From Bacillota bacterium (GTDB taxonomy: Bacteria > Bacillota > Clostridia > Caldicoprobacterales > DTU083), in contig JAKPIB010000017.1 in assembly GCA_029549985.1 (NCBI GenBank), positions 62,001-126,000 of the forward strand: 64,000 nucleotides of DNA. Direction: 5' to 3'. Made by a program: the position numbers and the translations under genes. This document shows, one piece after another, positions 34,712-44,243 of the stretch. How positions within the stretch are numbered: position 1 is the first letter of the stretch; each line of letters starts with the position of its first letter. Below the pieces are notes generated by a model that ran no database searches, was not told where the DNA came from, and saw nothing but the letters and a program-made list of their open reading frames with translations.

Positions 34712-35740
34712 CTATTTGATCCCTGTTATCATAGGATCAAGCTCTATTGGAGCCTCAAGCTCCGTCACTACCTTTACGACTTTTCTGACCGCTTCATCGA
34801 CCGACTCAAGGTCCGACGGCCGGTCATCGGCTGCATATGAATCAAACAGCCTTGCAGCAGCCATGCTCCCGCTGTAAGTCGCCACCACTTCTTTGAACCC
34901 TATCTCCTTGAGCCATGAAACCAGGGTCCTGCCTGAAGGGTGAATGGTCTTGCATACCTGGGCACTGGTTATAATGCCTTTTATCCCTTCCAGGAAATGC
35001 TCGGTAACATGTCTGAAGCTGACCTCTCCGTCTACAGACAGCTTTTCTTTGAGCTCTTTTTCCGGTATGGCTATCGTCAGTCCGTACTGGAGGGCATATT
35101 CATGCTCCGGGTCCCTTTTGTACAAGATCAGCTTGCTCCTGTCCCCAGCCAGGCCGAATATCCATATGTCGTATTCCAAACCGCCCTTGTACTCACCCAA
35201 GGTTTCATAAAAGATCCTGATCCGCCCTCCCGGCTTCAGCACCCTGTACAATTCGCTCAAGGTTTGTTTCGGGTCCGGGGTCTGCTCTATCGAGGATGCG
35301 GCCATGATACCGTCAAAGCTGTCGTCCTCAAAAGGCAGCCTGGACCCGGATCTATAGGAGACAAACCGCGCATTACTGATCCCGAGCCTTCTGGCGTTTT
35401 CGATGCAGGTCTCAACGCGTTTCGGTGATGAGTCGACACCTACTACCTCTTTTACAAAGGGGGCGACCAACAATGATGGCCATCCGTCTCCCGGCCCGAA
35501 ATCCAGCAGCCTTTTCCCTTCTCCCCTGGTAGTGTACAGGAAATCATACAGGCTCCCCCTGTCGCTCCAGTGCCATCTCACGGCGGCATCGAAGGGCTGA
35601 TATATGACCGGCAGGCTGTATGCCGACTGCGACTCCATGTCATTGTAAATAAGGTCTTCTGTTGTACAGGCCTTCGGATCCAATTCTTTCTCTATCCAGC
35701 TGAAAATATCCCCTGTGCGATCATTACCCTTGTCCGCCAT
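34712..35740 (-). CDS. SAM-dependent methyltransferase
   Basis: A 342-residue class I methyltransferase. Motif I is LLDFGPGDGWPSLLV with GVDSSPKRVE as motif II (residues about 76-106), followed by SFDGIMAASSIEQTPDP and LSELYRVLKPGGRIRIFYE. The C-terminal 150 residues form an additional domain of unknown role. GGAGAGGAG lies before the ATG. It starts 25 bases after the XRE-TPR regulator, so both are probably one operon. The methyl acceptor is unknown; the regulator does not reveal it. Confidence 0.85.
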   Translation of the reverse strand: MADKGNDRTGDIFSWIEKELDPKACTTEDLIYNDMESQSAYSLPVIYQPFDAAVRWHWSDRGSLYDFLYTTRGEGKRLLDFGPGDGWPSLLVAPFVKEVVGVDSSPKRVETCIENARRLGISNARFVSYRSGSRLPFEDDSFDGIMAASSIEQTPDPKQTLSELYRVLKPGGRIRIFYETLGEYKGGLEYDIWIFGLAGDRSKLILYKRDPEHEYALQYGLTIAIPEKELKEKLSVDGEVSFRHVTEHFLEGIKGIITSAQVCKTIHPSGRTLVSWLKEIGFKEVVATYSGSMAAARLFDSYAADDRPSDLESVDEAVRKVVKVVTELEAPIELDPMITGIK

Positions 35741-35765
35741 ATACTGCTCCTCTCCATGGTATTGC

Positions 35766-36869
35766 TTATCTAAGCTTCGCGTAACTCTTGAGCTTTTCCT
35801 CTATCTTTATGAATTCTTTGTTGTGCCTGATCTCATCAAAGGCAGGATCATTCATCTCGTTGAGTTGGTGCATCGATTCATTTTCTGGAATATGGTGCAT
35901 TACCGGGCCGAACTTCATACCCTTGAAAAGCAGGCAAGTGTACTCCTTGTTCGGGTCATACTCCTGATCATATTTAATGGAATGTTCTGCGGCGATTCTA
36001 AGGCTGTCGATTGCTTTATCATACTCCTTCAGCCTGGCATAGAACACGGCCATGTCAATGTATGTCCAGCCAAGCATCTGCCTGTAGAATCCGTAATTTC
36101 CGTCCTCAAACATGGTTTCAAGAAGCCTTACAACCTTTTTCCTGATCTGGATCAGCTCTTCCGTGGAATGGGGCTTGCTCCCATCATCCAGCGGCGCGCT
36201 GTTGCAGGTCATGTTTAATATAAGCAGGTCAATCAGATGAAAAAGGGTGCTCCTTATTGTTTCATACCGCTTCGTGCCAGTATAGATATTGCCCAACAGA
36301 ACCTCGGATGTTAGATACAGGCTGGGCATCTTCTTCGCCAGCTCCACAGCTTTTTCCGTTTCCCCAACATCAGGATACGTGGTGCACAGGATCTGTATAG
36401 CATTATGTCTTACACTATCGTCGGTACACCTTGAGAGGATCTTCTCCCCCAGGCTTATGACCTCCTTTGAGATCTCGCATTTTTTCTCTTTTGAGTCCTG
36501 GAGGTTACGTTCCTTCCACATGCAGGTCATGAGGCCATTCATAAGCAAATAGCTGTCAGGATATACCCTCAGGCCTTCTCGGAATACTTCAGCTGCTTTC
36601 TGGTGATATCCTGTATAAAGGTATTTGTCTCCCCGGTCTATATATTCCTTTATTACTTTCTCCTTCGCTTCAAGCTCAATGCCAAGCAGAACATCAGCTG
36701 ATGTTTCAAAGATGTTAGCCAGGACCGGTATCAGAGTGATGTCCGGATATGACAGCCCGTTCTCCCATTTGGATACTGCCTGTGTGGAGACGTTTAGATA
36801 TTCTGCAAGCTGCTCCTGAGTCATGCTCCTTTCATGCCTCAGCTTTTTCAAAACTGCTCCGATGTTCAT
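35766..36869 (-). CDS. XRE-family helix-turn-helix regulator with TPR-like C-terminus
   Basis: A 367-residue protein. Residues about 3-60 form an XRE/Cro-type DNA-binding domain (LKKLRHERSMTQEQLAEYL, STQAVSKWENGLSYPDI). The remaining 300 residues are helical TPR-like repeats, the architecture of Rgg/PlcR-like and other peptide- or protein-sensing regulators. The start at 36869 is preferred for its GGGGTG at proper spacing; the frame extends to 36887. It precedes the methyltransferase gene. Whether it senses a peptide cannot be told; no small peptide gene is evident next to it. Confidence 0.85.
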   Translation of the reverse strand: MNIGAVLKKLRHERSMTQEQLAEYLNVSTQAVSKWENGLSYPDITLIPVLANIFETSADVLLGIELEAKEKVIKEYIDRGDKYLYTGYHQKAAEVFREGLRVYPDSYLLMNGLMTCMWKERNLQDSKEKKCEISKEVISLGEKILSRCTDDSVRHNAIQILCTTYPDVGETEKAVELAKKMPSLYLTSEVLLGNIYTGTKRYETIRSTLFHLIDLLILNMTCNSAPLDDGSKPHSTEELIQIRKKVVRLLETMFEDGNYGFYRQMLGWTYIDMAVFYARLKEYDKAIDSLRIAAEHSIKYDQEYDPNKEYTCLLFKGMKFGPVMHHIPENESMHQLNEMNDPAFDEIRHNKEFIKIEEKLKSYAKLR

Positions 36870-37007
36870 TGAAACACCCCGTTTCACAAAAAAGTATTCA
36901 AAAGCGCTTTTGCAGTTTTACTATAGCAACTTCATCCATCTAAAACCATACATCGATGTTCAACTTGCAGTAAACCATAGGTTGAACTAAGGCTAATAAC
37001 ATTTCCC

Positions 37008-38945
37008 CTAGTCCAGTTCCACCGCGCCGGTATAGAGCTGATAGTATCTCCCACCCAGCGCCAGGAGCTCCTCGTGGGTGCCCTGCTCGATGATCTCGCC
37101 GTGCTCCAGCACTATGATCTGGTCAGCGTTTCGCACTGTGGACAGCCTGTGGGCGATCACAAAGGTGGTCCGGTTCTTCATCAGCCGGTCCATGCCCCGC
37201 TCGATGTATCTTTCAGTCCTAGTGTCTACAGAGCTGGTGGCCTCGTCCAGGATGAGGATGGGAGCCTTGGATATGGCGGCCCTCGCGATGCTGAGAAGCT
37301 GCCTCTCGCCCTGGCTCAGGTTTGCCCCGTCTCCGTCCAGCACAGTGTCATAGCCCTGGGGCAGCCTTTCGATAAAGGAATGGGCACAGGCTATTTTCGC
37401 GGCAGCAACGACTTCCTCGTCTGTGGCGTCAAGGCGCCCGTACCGGATGTTTTCCTTGACCGTGCCGGAAAAGAGGTGGGTATCCTGGAGCACCATGGCT
37501 ATGTTGCTTCTCAGGGAATCCTTCCTGATATCCTTTATATTGATGCCGTCGATCAGTATTTCGCCCTCTTCGATCTCATAGAACCTGTTTATCAGGTTGG
37601 TTACGGTCGTCTTCCCTGCGCCCGTTGATCCAACGAAGGCGACTTTCTGGCCTGGTCTTGCTGTCACATTGATACGCTTCAGCACAGTCCTGCCGGGGAC
37701 ATACCCGAAGGTCACATCCTTCAGGACAACCTCACCCTTGATCGGCCTGGCACCTTCCACCGGGTCTGCTTCGGAGCATATTTCCACCGCATCCGCCGGG
37801 TCTGCCGTTTCAGGGGCCTCATCCATCACCTCAAACACCCTTTCAGCTCCGGCCAGTGCGGCATAGATGACATTCATCTGCAGGGACAGCTCGCTGACCG
37901 GTCTGGCAAACTGCCTTGAGTAGTTTGTAAAAATGGTAAGGCCGCCGATATCGAAGTTGGCTGTCAGGCACAGGACCCCACCTACCGTGGCGGTCAGAGC
38001 GAAGCTGATCTGGCTGAGGTTACCCATGACCGGGCCCATGATGCCGCCGAAGAACTGCGCCTTCATCTGCTTTTTGCGCAGGTCGTCGCTTAAAAACTCG
38101 AACTCCTCCACCGCTGTCTCCTCATGGCAGAATACCTTTATCACCTTCTGGCCGGTCACGCTTTCTTCAATGTATCCATTGACTGCGCCAAGGGCCTGCT
38201 GCTGGGCCGCAAAGTACTTTCGGCTTTGCTTTCCGATCTGCCCGCCTACGAAGACCAGGAGAGGTACAGTGACAATAGTGACGACAGCGAGTACCCAGTT
38301 CACTATGAACATGATGGTGACCGTGCCGATCAGGGTGATGAAGCCTGAAAAGATCTGGGCCATGGTATTGTTGAGCATCTCTCCGACCGAGTCCAGGTCA
38401 TTCGTAAACCGGCTCATTATGTCTCCGTGGGTGTGAGTGTCGTGATACTTTACAGGCAGCCTCTGGACCTTGCTGAACAGCTCCTCCCTGATCTTGACCA
38501 GGGCATTTTGTGAAACCCCTATCATGATCCTCTGCTGCAGGTAAGTACAGGTCGTTGTGACAAGGTAGATGCATGCCATGGTCAATATGCCTGCCAGCAG
38601 GTTCCTGACCTTTTGCTCCGCGCTCTGGTCAACTGAAACCAGGTTGTTGATGACCGGACGCAGGATATAGCTTCCGGCCAGGTTGGACAGGCTGGTGCCC
38701 AATACACAGGCAAGTACAAAGAGGATCTTGAATTTATCCCGCCCGATATATGCAAGCAGCCTTCTGACAGTGGCTGCAGCATTCTTCGGTTTGCCGCCCA
38801 TCATGGCTCCACGCGGCCCTCTGGGCCCGCCGAAGCCCCCCGGCCTTCTCCCGCCGGGGCCCATTCCGCCCGGGCCGCCAGATGCATTAGTATTTCCATA
38901 CCTGCGCAGCAGTTCTTCTTTTCTTTCTTCGCTTAACCGGCTCAT
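37008..38945 (-). CDS. Heterodimeric ABC exporter, catalytic-site subunit (TM288/BmrD-like)
   Basis: A 645-residue exporter half with six membrane segments and an ABC ATPase. The N-terminus has a Gly/Pro/Arg-rich tail (residues 15-50). Walker A is FVGSTGAGKTT, Walker B ILILDEATSSVD with the catalytic Glu, and the signature is the aberrant LSQGERQ. That combination, together with the partner's Asp, is that of asymmetric heterodimers such as TM287/TM288 and BmrCD with one active and one degenerate ATP site. It overlaps the partner gene by 4 bases. Drug or lipid export is likely; substrate unknown. Confidence 0.92.
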   Translation of the reverse strand: MSRLSEERKEELLRRYGNTNASGGPGGMGPGGRRPGGFGGPRGPRGAMMGGKPKNAAATVRRLLAYIGRDKFKILFVLACVLGTSLSNLAGSYILRPVINNLVSVDQSAEQKVRNLLAGILTMACIYLVTTTCTYLQQRIMIGVSQNALVKIREELFSKVQRLPVKYHDTHTHGDIMSRFTNDLDSVGEMLNNTMAQIFSGFITLIGTVTIMFIVNWVLAVVTIVTVPLLVFVGGQIGKQSRKYFAAQQQALGAVNGYIEESVTGQKVIKVFCHEETAVEEFEFLSDDLRKKQMKAQFFGGIMGPVMGNLSQISFALTATVGGVLCLTANFDIGGLTIFTNYSRQFARPVSELSLQMNVIYAALAGAERVFEVMDEAPETADPADAVEICSEADPVEGARPIKGEVVLKDVTFGYVPGRTVLKRINVTARPGQKVAFVGSTGAGKTTVTNLINRFYEIEEGEILIDGINIKDIRKDSLRSNIAMVLQDTHLFSGTVKENIRYGRLDATDEEVVAAAKIACAHSFIERLPQGYDTVLDGDGANLSQGERQLLSIARAAISKAPILILDEATSSVDTRTERYIERGMDRLMKNRTTFVIAHRLSTVRNADQIIVLEHGEIIEQGTHEELLALGGRYYQLYTGAVELD

Positions 38946-40681
38946 GATGCTGTCACCTTCTTGTCTGTCTGTGAATAGTAGATCTCAGAGTATGTCCCGC
39001 ACTTATCCAGCAGCTCCTCGTGGGTGCCGATGCCGACGATCCTACCGTCATCGAGGACTACGATCTTGTCCGCATCTAGCACTGATGAGATCCTCTGGGC
39101 GATGATGATCTTCGTAGTACCCTGGAGCATATTCCTGAAGTTTTCCCGGATCCTTGCTTCGGTCGCGGTATCTACTGCGCTCGTGCTGTCATCAAGGATC
39201 AGGATCCTCGGCTTCTTCAAAAGTGCCCTGGCTATGCACAGTCTTTGCTTCTGGCCGCCGGATACGTTTACACCGCCCTGGCCCAACTCGGTATCATAGC
39301 CCTTTTCAAAGGATGTGATAAATCCATGGGCCTGGGCGCTTTCGGCACACCTGTAGACCTCCTCATCGCTCGCGTTCTCATCGCCCCATTTGAGGTTTTC
39401 CTTGATGGTGCCGCAAAAGAGGGTGTTTTTCTGCAGCACGATGCCGACTCCGCTTCGGAGGTTCCTGAGCGAATAGTCCTTGACATTTATGCCGTCCACC
39501 CGCACTTCCCCGCGGTCAACATCATACAGCCTTGGGATAAGCTGAACAAGGCTCGTTTTGCCGCAGCCGGTGGAACCGATGATGCCGACCGTCTCGCCCG
39601 GCTCTATCACAAGGTTTATATCCTCCAGGACCCATTTTTCATTGTTCTTGTAGTACTTGAAGCAGACATCTCTGAACTCGATCCTGCCATGCTGAACGGT
39701 CGCTTCCTTGTGGAGGGCATCCTCGTCAGTCAGGTCTATGTCCGTATTAAGGACCTCATTGATACGCTTGGCGGATGCCAGGGACCTGGACCCATTCAGG
39801 ATGATCATTGAAACCATTATCAGCGACATGAGTATCTGTACAACATAGTTGACAAAGGCCGTCAGGATACCGGAGGTCATGCTGCCTGCTATGACCTGTT
39901 TCCCGCCGAACCATACCACAGCAAGGGTCGTAATGTTCATGGACAGGGTCATGACCGGCATTGTGAAGATAACTGCTTTCATAGCATTAAGCGTGCTTTC
40001 CTTCAGGTCCGTATTGGCTTTTCTGAACCTGGCCTCCTCATGGTCCTCCCTGACAAAGGATTTCACGACCCTTATATTCCTCAGGTTTTCCTGAGTGGTG
40101 GTGTTGAGGGCATCCAGCTTTTTCTGCATAGCCGTGAACCGGGGAAAGGCGACCTTCAGGATGGTATAGATCGCAAGGGCCAGCAGGGGTATGACGATAA
40201 AGATGACCAGGGCCAGCCTGGGATTCAGCGTAAAGGCCATTATCAGCGCTCCGATGAGCATGCCCGGTGCCCTTAAAGCCATTCGCATCAGCATCTGGAT
40301 CATGTTCTGTACCTGGGTTATATCGTTGGTCAGCCTGGTGACCAAGGACCCGGTGTTGTATTGGTCGATATTCTTGAAAGAAAATTCCTGGATCTTGCTG
40401 AACAGGTCCTTTCTCAGATCGTTGGCAAATCCCGACGATGCCTTGATGGCAAAGTAGGCTCCTCCAACGCCGCCTGCCATCATCACAAGGGCTGTGAGCG
40501 CCATGGTGATGCCCATGGTTATGATATAAGCAACGCCCCGGCCGCCGGTGACCCCTTTGTCAATGATGTTGCTCAGGATCAGGGGCATTACGACTTCGCC
40601 GATGACCTCTACTATCATAAGGATCGGCCCTATGATAAACGCCGGCAGATATGGCCTTATATACTTCCAGTACCGTTTCAT
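38942..40681 (-). CDS. Heterodimeric ABC exporter, degenerate-site subunit (TM287/BmrC-like)
   Basis: A 579-residue exporter half: six membrane segments (residues about 15-310), then the ATPase with Walker A GIIGSTGCGKTS, canonical signature VSGGQKQRLCIARA, and Walker B ILILDDSTSAVD, where Asp replaces the catalytic Glu. Thus this subunit supplies the degenerate Walker B and the good signature, complementary to its neighbour. The ATG overlaps the marR stop by 4 bases and its own stop overlaps the next gene by 4 bases, so all three are tightly coupled. Confidence 0.92.
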   Translation of the reverse strand: MKRYWKYIRPYLPAFIIGPILMIVEVIGEVVMPLILSNIIDKGVTGGRGVAYIITMGITMALTALVMMAGGVGGAYFAIKASSGFANDLRKDLFSKIQEFSFKNIDQYNTGSLVTRLTNDITQVQNMIQMLMRMALRAPGMLIGALIMAFTLNPRLALVIFIVIPLLALAIYTILKVAFPRFTAMQKKLDALNTTTQENLRNIRVVKSFVREDHEEARFRKANTDLKESTLNAMKAVIFTMPVMTLSMNITTLAVVWFGGKQVIAGSMTSGILTAFVNYVVQILMSLIMVSMIILNGSRSLASAKRINEVLNTDIDLTDEDALHKEATVQHGRIEFRDVCFKYYKNNEKWVLEDINLVIEPGETVGIIGSTGCGKTSLVQLIPRLYDVDRGEVRVDGINVKDYSLRNLRSGVGIVLQKNTLFCGTIKENLKWGDENASDEEVYRCAESAQAHGFITSFEKGYDTELGQGGVNVSGGQKQRLCIARALLKKPRILILDDSTSAVDTATEARIRENFRNMLQGTTKIIIAQRISSVLDADKIVVLDDGRIVGIGTHEELLDKCGTYSEIYYSQTDKKVTAS

Positions 40682-41166
40682 ACATCAAACCCTTTCTTTT
40701 TCTGATTTATTTCAGCTTCCATCCTGGTCAGATTGGCATCCAGCTTATGCAGCAAGGCAGACAGGGTGAGCATCTCCTTTTCCGTGAACCCCTCAAAAAC
40801 CTTCCGGTCAGTCGTTTCAAATATCTGCCTGCTTTGCTCCACGACCCTGTTGCCCTTCTCTGTGATGGTGATCTTGTTGATGCGGTTGTCCGCCTCATCC
40901 GCCACTCTGTTGATGTACCCGCCCTTCTCCAGCTTTTTGAGTGATACAGCCACTGTCGCCGTGGATATGTCCATAGTATCTGCAATATCCTTTTGCGAAG
41001 CGTACGGGTTGCAGGCGACCGCCATCAGCAAGCGATGCTGGGACTGATAGACCCCGGTCTCATCCAGATAGTGCATCATGATTTTCCTGTGTTTGATCGT
41101 AAAGTTGATCAGTTGATGAATAACCTTCTTATTGCTGATCCTGCTATTATCATGATCATCCATCAT
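40678..41166 (-). CDS. MarR-family regulator of the ABC exporter
   Basis: A 162-residue winged-helix regulator: NPYASQKDIADTMDISTATVAVSLKKLEKGGYINRVADEADNR contains the recognition helix and wing (residues about 52-95). The first gene of a three-gene operon with two exporter subunits, overlapping by 4 bases. ATG at 41166 is preferred (GGCGGTGA about 9 bases upstream); a GTG at 41175 is also in frame. Two TTAAC-type palindromes upstream are candidate operators, so ligand-released autorepression of the pump is likely. Confidence 0.88.
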   Translation of the reverse strand: MMDDHDNSRISNKKVIHQLINFTIKHRKIMMHYLDETGVYQSQHRLLMAVACNPYASQKDIADTMDISTATVAVSLKKLEKGGYINRVADEADNRINKITITEKGNRVVEQSRQIFETTDRKVFEGFTEKEMLTLSALLHKLDANLTRMEAEINQKKKGFDV

Positions 41167-41208
41167 ACCTGACACTCACCGCCTTATACCGACTAACTAT
41201 ATCTATTG

Positions 41209-41260
41209 TTAACCTGTTAATAGTTATCATCATAATTATTAGCTAGTTAACAATTGTTGA
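41209..41260. promoter_or_regulatory. Candidate MarR operators
   Basis: Two inverted repeats share a TTAAC half-site: TTAAC-CT-GTTAA at 41209-41220 and TTAACAATTGTTGA at 41247-41260, the latter containing the perfect palindrome AACAATTGTT. They lie 43-95 bases upstream of the marR ATG, in an AT-rich region suited for a promoter. No single clear -35/-10 pair could be chosen. Confidence 0.55.
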
Positions 41261-41523
41261 TTATACACTCCCATAGAATCCATGTCAATCAAGATTGGAT
41301 CATTTTATAGCCCTGATCATAGCAGTGTGGCTTTCCTTTCAAAGGTGAAGTGGTGGAGGGGTCAAATGAGATGATACAGTCCAGCTCAAAGCAAGTCCCG
41401 CACCCTATGTCCAGCAGGCTTTCAACGGATGATAACAGCAGGTGCACCATCCACTCATAATGAGCCTTCCACCGGGCCATATGTTCTTCGAGCTTCAAAA
41501 AAGCCCGCCATGGCTTCCTGCAT

Positions 41524-41560
41524 AAAAATCGATGCCATGCATTCAAGGCTGCATGGCATC
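41524..41560 (-). terminator. Terminator of tRNA-Ala
   Basis: Minus strand GATGCCATGCA pairs perfectly with TGCATGGCATC around 8 bases, followed by GATTTTT. It begins 18 bases past the tRNA CCA. The remaining stretch to marR (41261-41523) shows no credible gene. Confidence 0.85.
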
Positions 41561-41578
41561 TGAACCAGCTTGTATCGA

Positions 41579-41654
41579 TGGTGGAGACGAAGAGGTTCGA
41601 ACTCTCGACCTTACGGATGCGAACCGTACGCTCTACCAGCTGAGCTACGCCCCC
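41579..41654 (-). tRNA. tRNA-Ala, anticodon CGC
   Basis: 76 bases with encoded CCA. Acceptor GGGGGCG pairs with CGTCTCC and includes G3-U70, the alanine identity pair. D-arm has GCTCAGCTGGTAGAGC; anticodon stem TACGG/CCGTA encloses TTCGCAT with anticodon CGC (reads GCG); T-arm has GAGTTCGAACCTC. Solitary gene with its own promoter and terminator. Confidence 0.95.
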
Positions 41655-41675
41655 ACATCTGAAACCCTATATGAC

Positions 41676-41704
41676 ATTATAGCACTAGTCCCCTGCTTTG
41701 TTAA
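41676..41704 (-). promoter_or_regulatory. Promoter of tRNA-Ala
   Basis: Minus strand TTAACA, 17 bases, TATAAT; the -10 ends 21 bases before the mature tRNA 5' end. Confidence 0.75.
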
Positions 41705-41827
41705 GTATGATTTGCTTATTAGGCAGCAGACAAGCTCTCATATACCACTCCCTGTATACTGGCCGGCAGCATATTATCATAACATCATCGCCCTATATGA
41801 CTTATCACAAGCCCATAAGGCTCCACC

Positions 41828-42199
41828 TCATCTGCTTTTAACCGGTACAACCTTATTCATCACTAATATGACATAATAGAAGGCATACGGGACAAGCGAT
41901 ACCAAAGCAAGTGCACGAAATTCAGAGACAGGGATCATAAACAGGAGCACCGCCAGTACGGCCCCGACTACGGTAAGCAGATAAAAGGCCGGTCTGAAGC
42001 AGGCGCTTAAGATTATGAGGATACCCAGGACCAAGAACACCAGCAAGAACATAACCACTGCCGGCGACAGCCTGGTGTCCGGTATGGATTGCATCCGAAT
42101 ATCCTGCGAAATAATCATTGTGGCTAAGAAGAAAAACATATAAAAAGCCACGCATGCAATTACTATAAGGGAAATATACCTTGCCCTGCTCTCATCCAT
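41828..42199 (-). CDS. Hypothetical four-helix membrane protein
   Basis: A 123-residue hydrophobic protein with four predicted membrane helices (residues about 8-30, 46-67, 70-90, 95-115) and a basic C-terminus VPVKSR. No family recognised. Only one base separates it from the upstream PstS-like gene, so they are translated from one mRNA and may work together at the membrane. No charged residues inside the helices suggest a catalytic role. Confidence 0.7.
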   Translation of the reverse strand: MDESRARYISLIVIACVAFYMFFFLATMIISQDIRMQSIPDTRLSPAVVMFLLVFLVLGILIILSACFRPAFYLLTVVGAVLAVLLFMIPVSEFRALALVSLVPYAFYYVILVMNKVVPVKSR

Positions 42200-42200
42200 A

Positions 42201-43202
42201 CTAGTCCACCGCCTTGCAATACCCGGCCATGGAGATAGTATCCTGGCCCTCTGGAGTCAAAAGGTAATCTCTCAGTATCCTGGCCGGTGAATCCTCCGGC
42301 TCGTCGCCACGTATCACGGCATAGTAGCTGGTAGTAAAGGGATAGGCACCGCTGATCAGGTTATCATTGACGGGAGCGATCCCATTGACCTTGAGCACCT
42401 TGATATTCTCGTTCTTATACAGGTTGTTGATGTAGTAATAATATGTATAGCCGATGCTGGCCGGACCGTTTTCATATTCTGCGACAGCGTCCACAAGCAT
42501 TCCCATGCCGAAATGCACCTTTACATCGATGGGTGACAGCATTTCCTTGCCCTGCATCACCATCTGCTCCATGGCAGTCTGGCTGCCGGAGTTCTTTTCA
42601 CGCTGGTATGCCCTGATCTCTCTGTCTTCCCCGCCGACCTGCTTCCAGTTGGTGATCTTGCCTGTATATATATCCTGTATCTGCTCTATTGTCAATGAAT
42701 CGACAGGGTTGTCCTTGTGGGTTATGAAGACGAAGCCGTCCTTGGCTATAGGAGTCAGTTCCAGCTCGACATTCTTGCTTTTTGCATATTCCTGCTCCTC
42801 ATCGGAGGGCGGTGTGACAAAAATCAGGCTGGTTCGAATGTCACTCACCCGGGGCTGACGATCTATCAAATTCAGATAGGCAGAATGAGTGGTGGAATGA
42901 AGGACAACATCATTACGCTCAACCTGCATGTCGGTAAAATCGAAAAACTGCCTGAAAAGCTCAGCTGTAATTGGGATCGTAGCTGTTGAACCGTCGATCA
43001 TCGCCATATCTTTTATGGTTATAACAGGCTCTTTGACGATCTTTTTCCAGTTGTCTGGGCGTGTCAGCATGACATTCACGTTATTGGTCCTGTCAGCTAT
43101 CCCGACAGGCTCCCGGGTCAGCATCGTATAAACTATTTGCACGCCCAGGGCAAGCACCAAAGCAATAAGTATGCAGCCCAGGATTATTGCCGCCTTTTTC
43201 AA
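42201..43202 (-). CDS. Membrane-anchored PstS-like phosphate-binding protein
   Basis: A 333-residue protein with an N-terminal uncleaved membrane helix (residues 4-27) and a PstS-type periplasmic-binding fold: MIDGSTATIPI, LIFVTPPSDEE, LTIEQIQDIYTGKITNWKQVGG and YQREKNSGSQTAMEQMV, the usual phosphate-contact regions. The lipobox is poor (ILGC at residue 10), so it is probably tethered rather than a true lipoprotein. No pstC, pstA, pstB or phoU gene is present here; instead a small membrane protein follows. It may be a sensor or wall-associated phosphate-binding protein rather than an importer component. Confidence 0.82.
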   Translation of the reverse strand: MKKAAIILGCILIALVLALGVQIVYTMLTREPVGIADRTNNVNVMLTRPDNWKKIVKEPVITIKDMAMIDGSTATIPITAELFRQFFDFTDMQVERNDVVLHSTTHSAYLNLIDRQPRVSDIRTSLIFVTPPSDEEQEYAKSKNVELELTPIAKDGFVFITHKDNPVDSLTIEQIQDIYTGKITNWKQVGGEDREIRAYQREKNSGSQTAMEQMVMQGKEMLSPIDVKVHFGMGMLVDAVAEYENGPASIGYTYYYYINNLYKNENIKVLKVNGIAPVNDNLISGAYPFTTSYYAVIRGDEPEDSPARILRDYLLTPEGQDTISMAGYCKAVD

Positions 43203-43362
43203 GGCCGGTCACCCCCATGACTATAATCCATTATCATCACAAGATCATATAAGTGTCTAGTATGAGTCTATAGTACTCCTATTCAGTGTGTATGTCAATA
43301 TATACCTATTTTAGATAAACTGTTCAGGTATGTAAAACAACAGGCGGCTTGTTAAGTATATT

Positions 43363-43391
43363 AAAAAAATGACCAGCTTTTCGCCGGTCAT
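43363..43391 (-). terminator. Terminator of the opp operon
   Basis: Minus strand ATGACCGGC pairs with GCTGGTCAT (one G-T) around 5 bases, followed by TTTTTTT. It lies 28 bases past the oppF stop. Confidence 0.88.
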
Positions 43392-43418
43392 CTGCAAGCA
43401 TCCGAAAAATCGCCTATA

Positions 43419-44243
43419 TTAAACAGTCGACAGATCCCATACCTCATATATCTTTGGCACATCACTAATCAAGCGTTTGGTATTGTATGTCTTCGGATTG
43501 AGGATGACCTCATCCGCGGAACCATACTCCACGATCTTGCCTTGTTCCATGATATATACGGAATCGGACACGTAATACGCAAGCCCTATATCATGGGTTA
43601 TGAATATGATCGTCATACCCGTTTCCTTCCGAAGGTTCATCAGCATATCCAGAATGGTAGCACGGGAGCACGCATCGATCATGGATGTGGGTTCATCCGC
43701 CAGGAGGACCTTTGGCTTCAGCAGGAAGATCCGCGCTATCATAAGCCGCTGCATCTGGCCGCCGGACAGCTCAAAGGGATATTTGTTCGTCAGCTCCTCA
43801 AACTTCAGATTGACAAAGCTGCATGCCTCTGTCATCAGCTCGATCTTTTTGTCCCTGGGCAAATGCCTTCCCCCGCGCATGTTTATACAATCAAGCAGGA
43901 CCGTATCGATTTTGGAAAAGACATTGAAGGAGGAAAAGGGATCCTGAAATATCGCCTGGACATTTGTCCAGTACTCTTTTTTCTTTTTGCGGGTCCTGAT
44001 ATCCCTGGGTTTGCCTTGATAATAAATCTGGCCTTCAGTCACACTGGTGAGACCGAGAAGCATCTTTGCCAGCGTCGTTTTGCCGCTTCCTGATTCTCCT
44101 ACGATTGATACGATCTCACCCTCATAGAAATCAAAATCCACATGGTCGACGGCAACCGTCTTCCTCGACCCAAAGCCATATACCTTGGTGACCCCCCTGC
44201 CACTTAAGCAGACCGGACCATGATGAGTCTTATTGCTGCTCAT
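43419..44243 (-). CDS. oppF: Opp-type ABC importer ATPase (OppF-like)
   Basis: A 274-residue ATPase subunit: Walker [15 protein letters not shown], signature [13 protein letters not shown], Walker [13 protein letters not shown] and the H-loop [11 protein letters not shown]. It is shorter than standard OppF (about 310-330), lacking the C-terminal oligopeptide-transporter domain with its cysteine motif, which the OppD partner keeps. The start overlaps oppD by 14 bases. Last gene of the oppABCDF operon. Confidence 0.9.
   Translation of the reverse strand: MSSNKTHHGPVCLSGRGVTKVYGFGSRKTVAVDHVDFDFYEGEIVSIVGESGSGKTTLAKMLLGLTSVTEGQIYYQGKPRDIRTRKKKKEYWTNVQAIFQDPFSSFNVFSKIDTVLLDCINMRGGRHLPRDKKIELMTEACSFVNLKFEELTNKYPFELSGGQMQRLMIARIFLLKPKVLLADEPTSMIDACSRATILDMLMNLRKETGMTIIFITHDIGLAYYVSDSVYIMEQGKIVEYGSADEVILNPKTYNTKRLISDVPKIYEVWDLSTV

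Noticed and set aside
41289-41546. 85-codon minus-strand frame between marR and tRNA-Ala with an LDIGCGT methyltransferase-like string
   Set aside because: Its ATG lies inside the perfect terminator hairpin of tRNA-Ala and no ribosome binding site precedes it; the single motif match is too short to support a gene.
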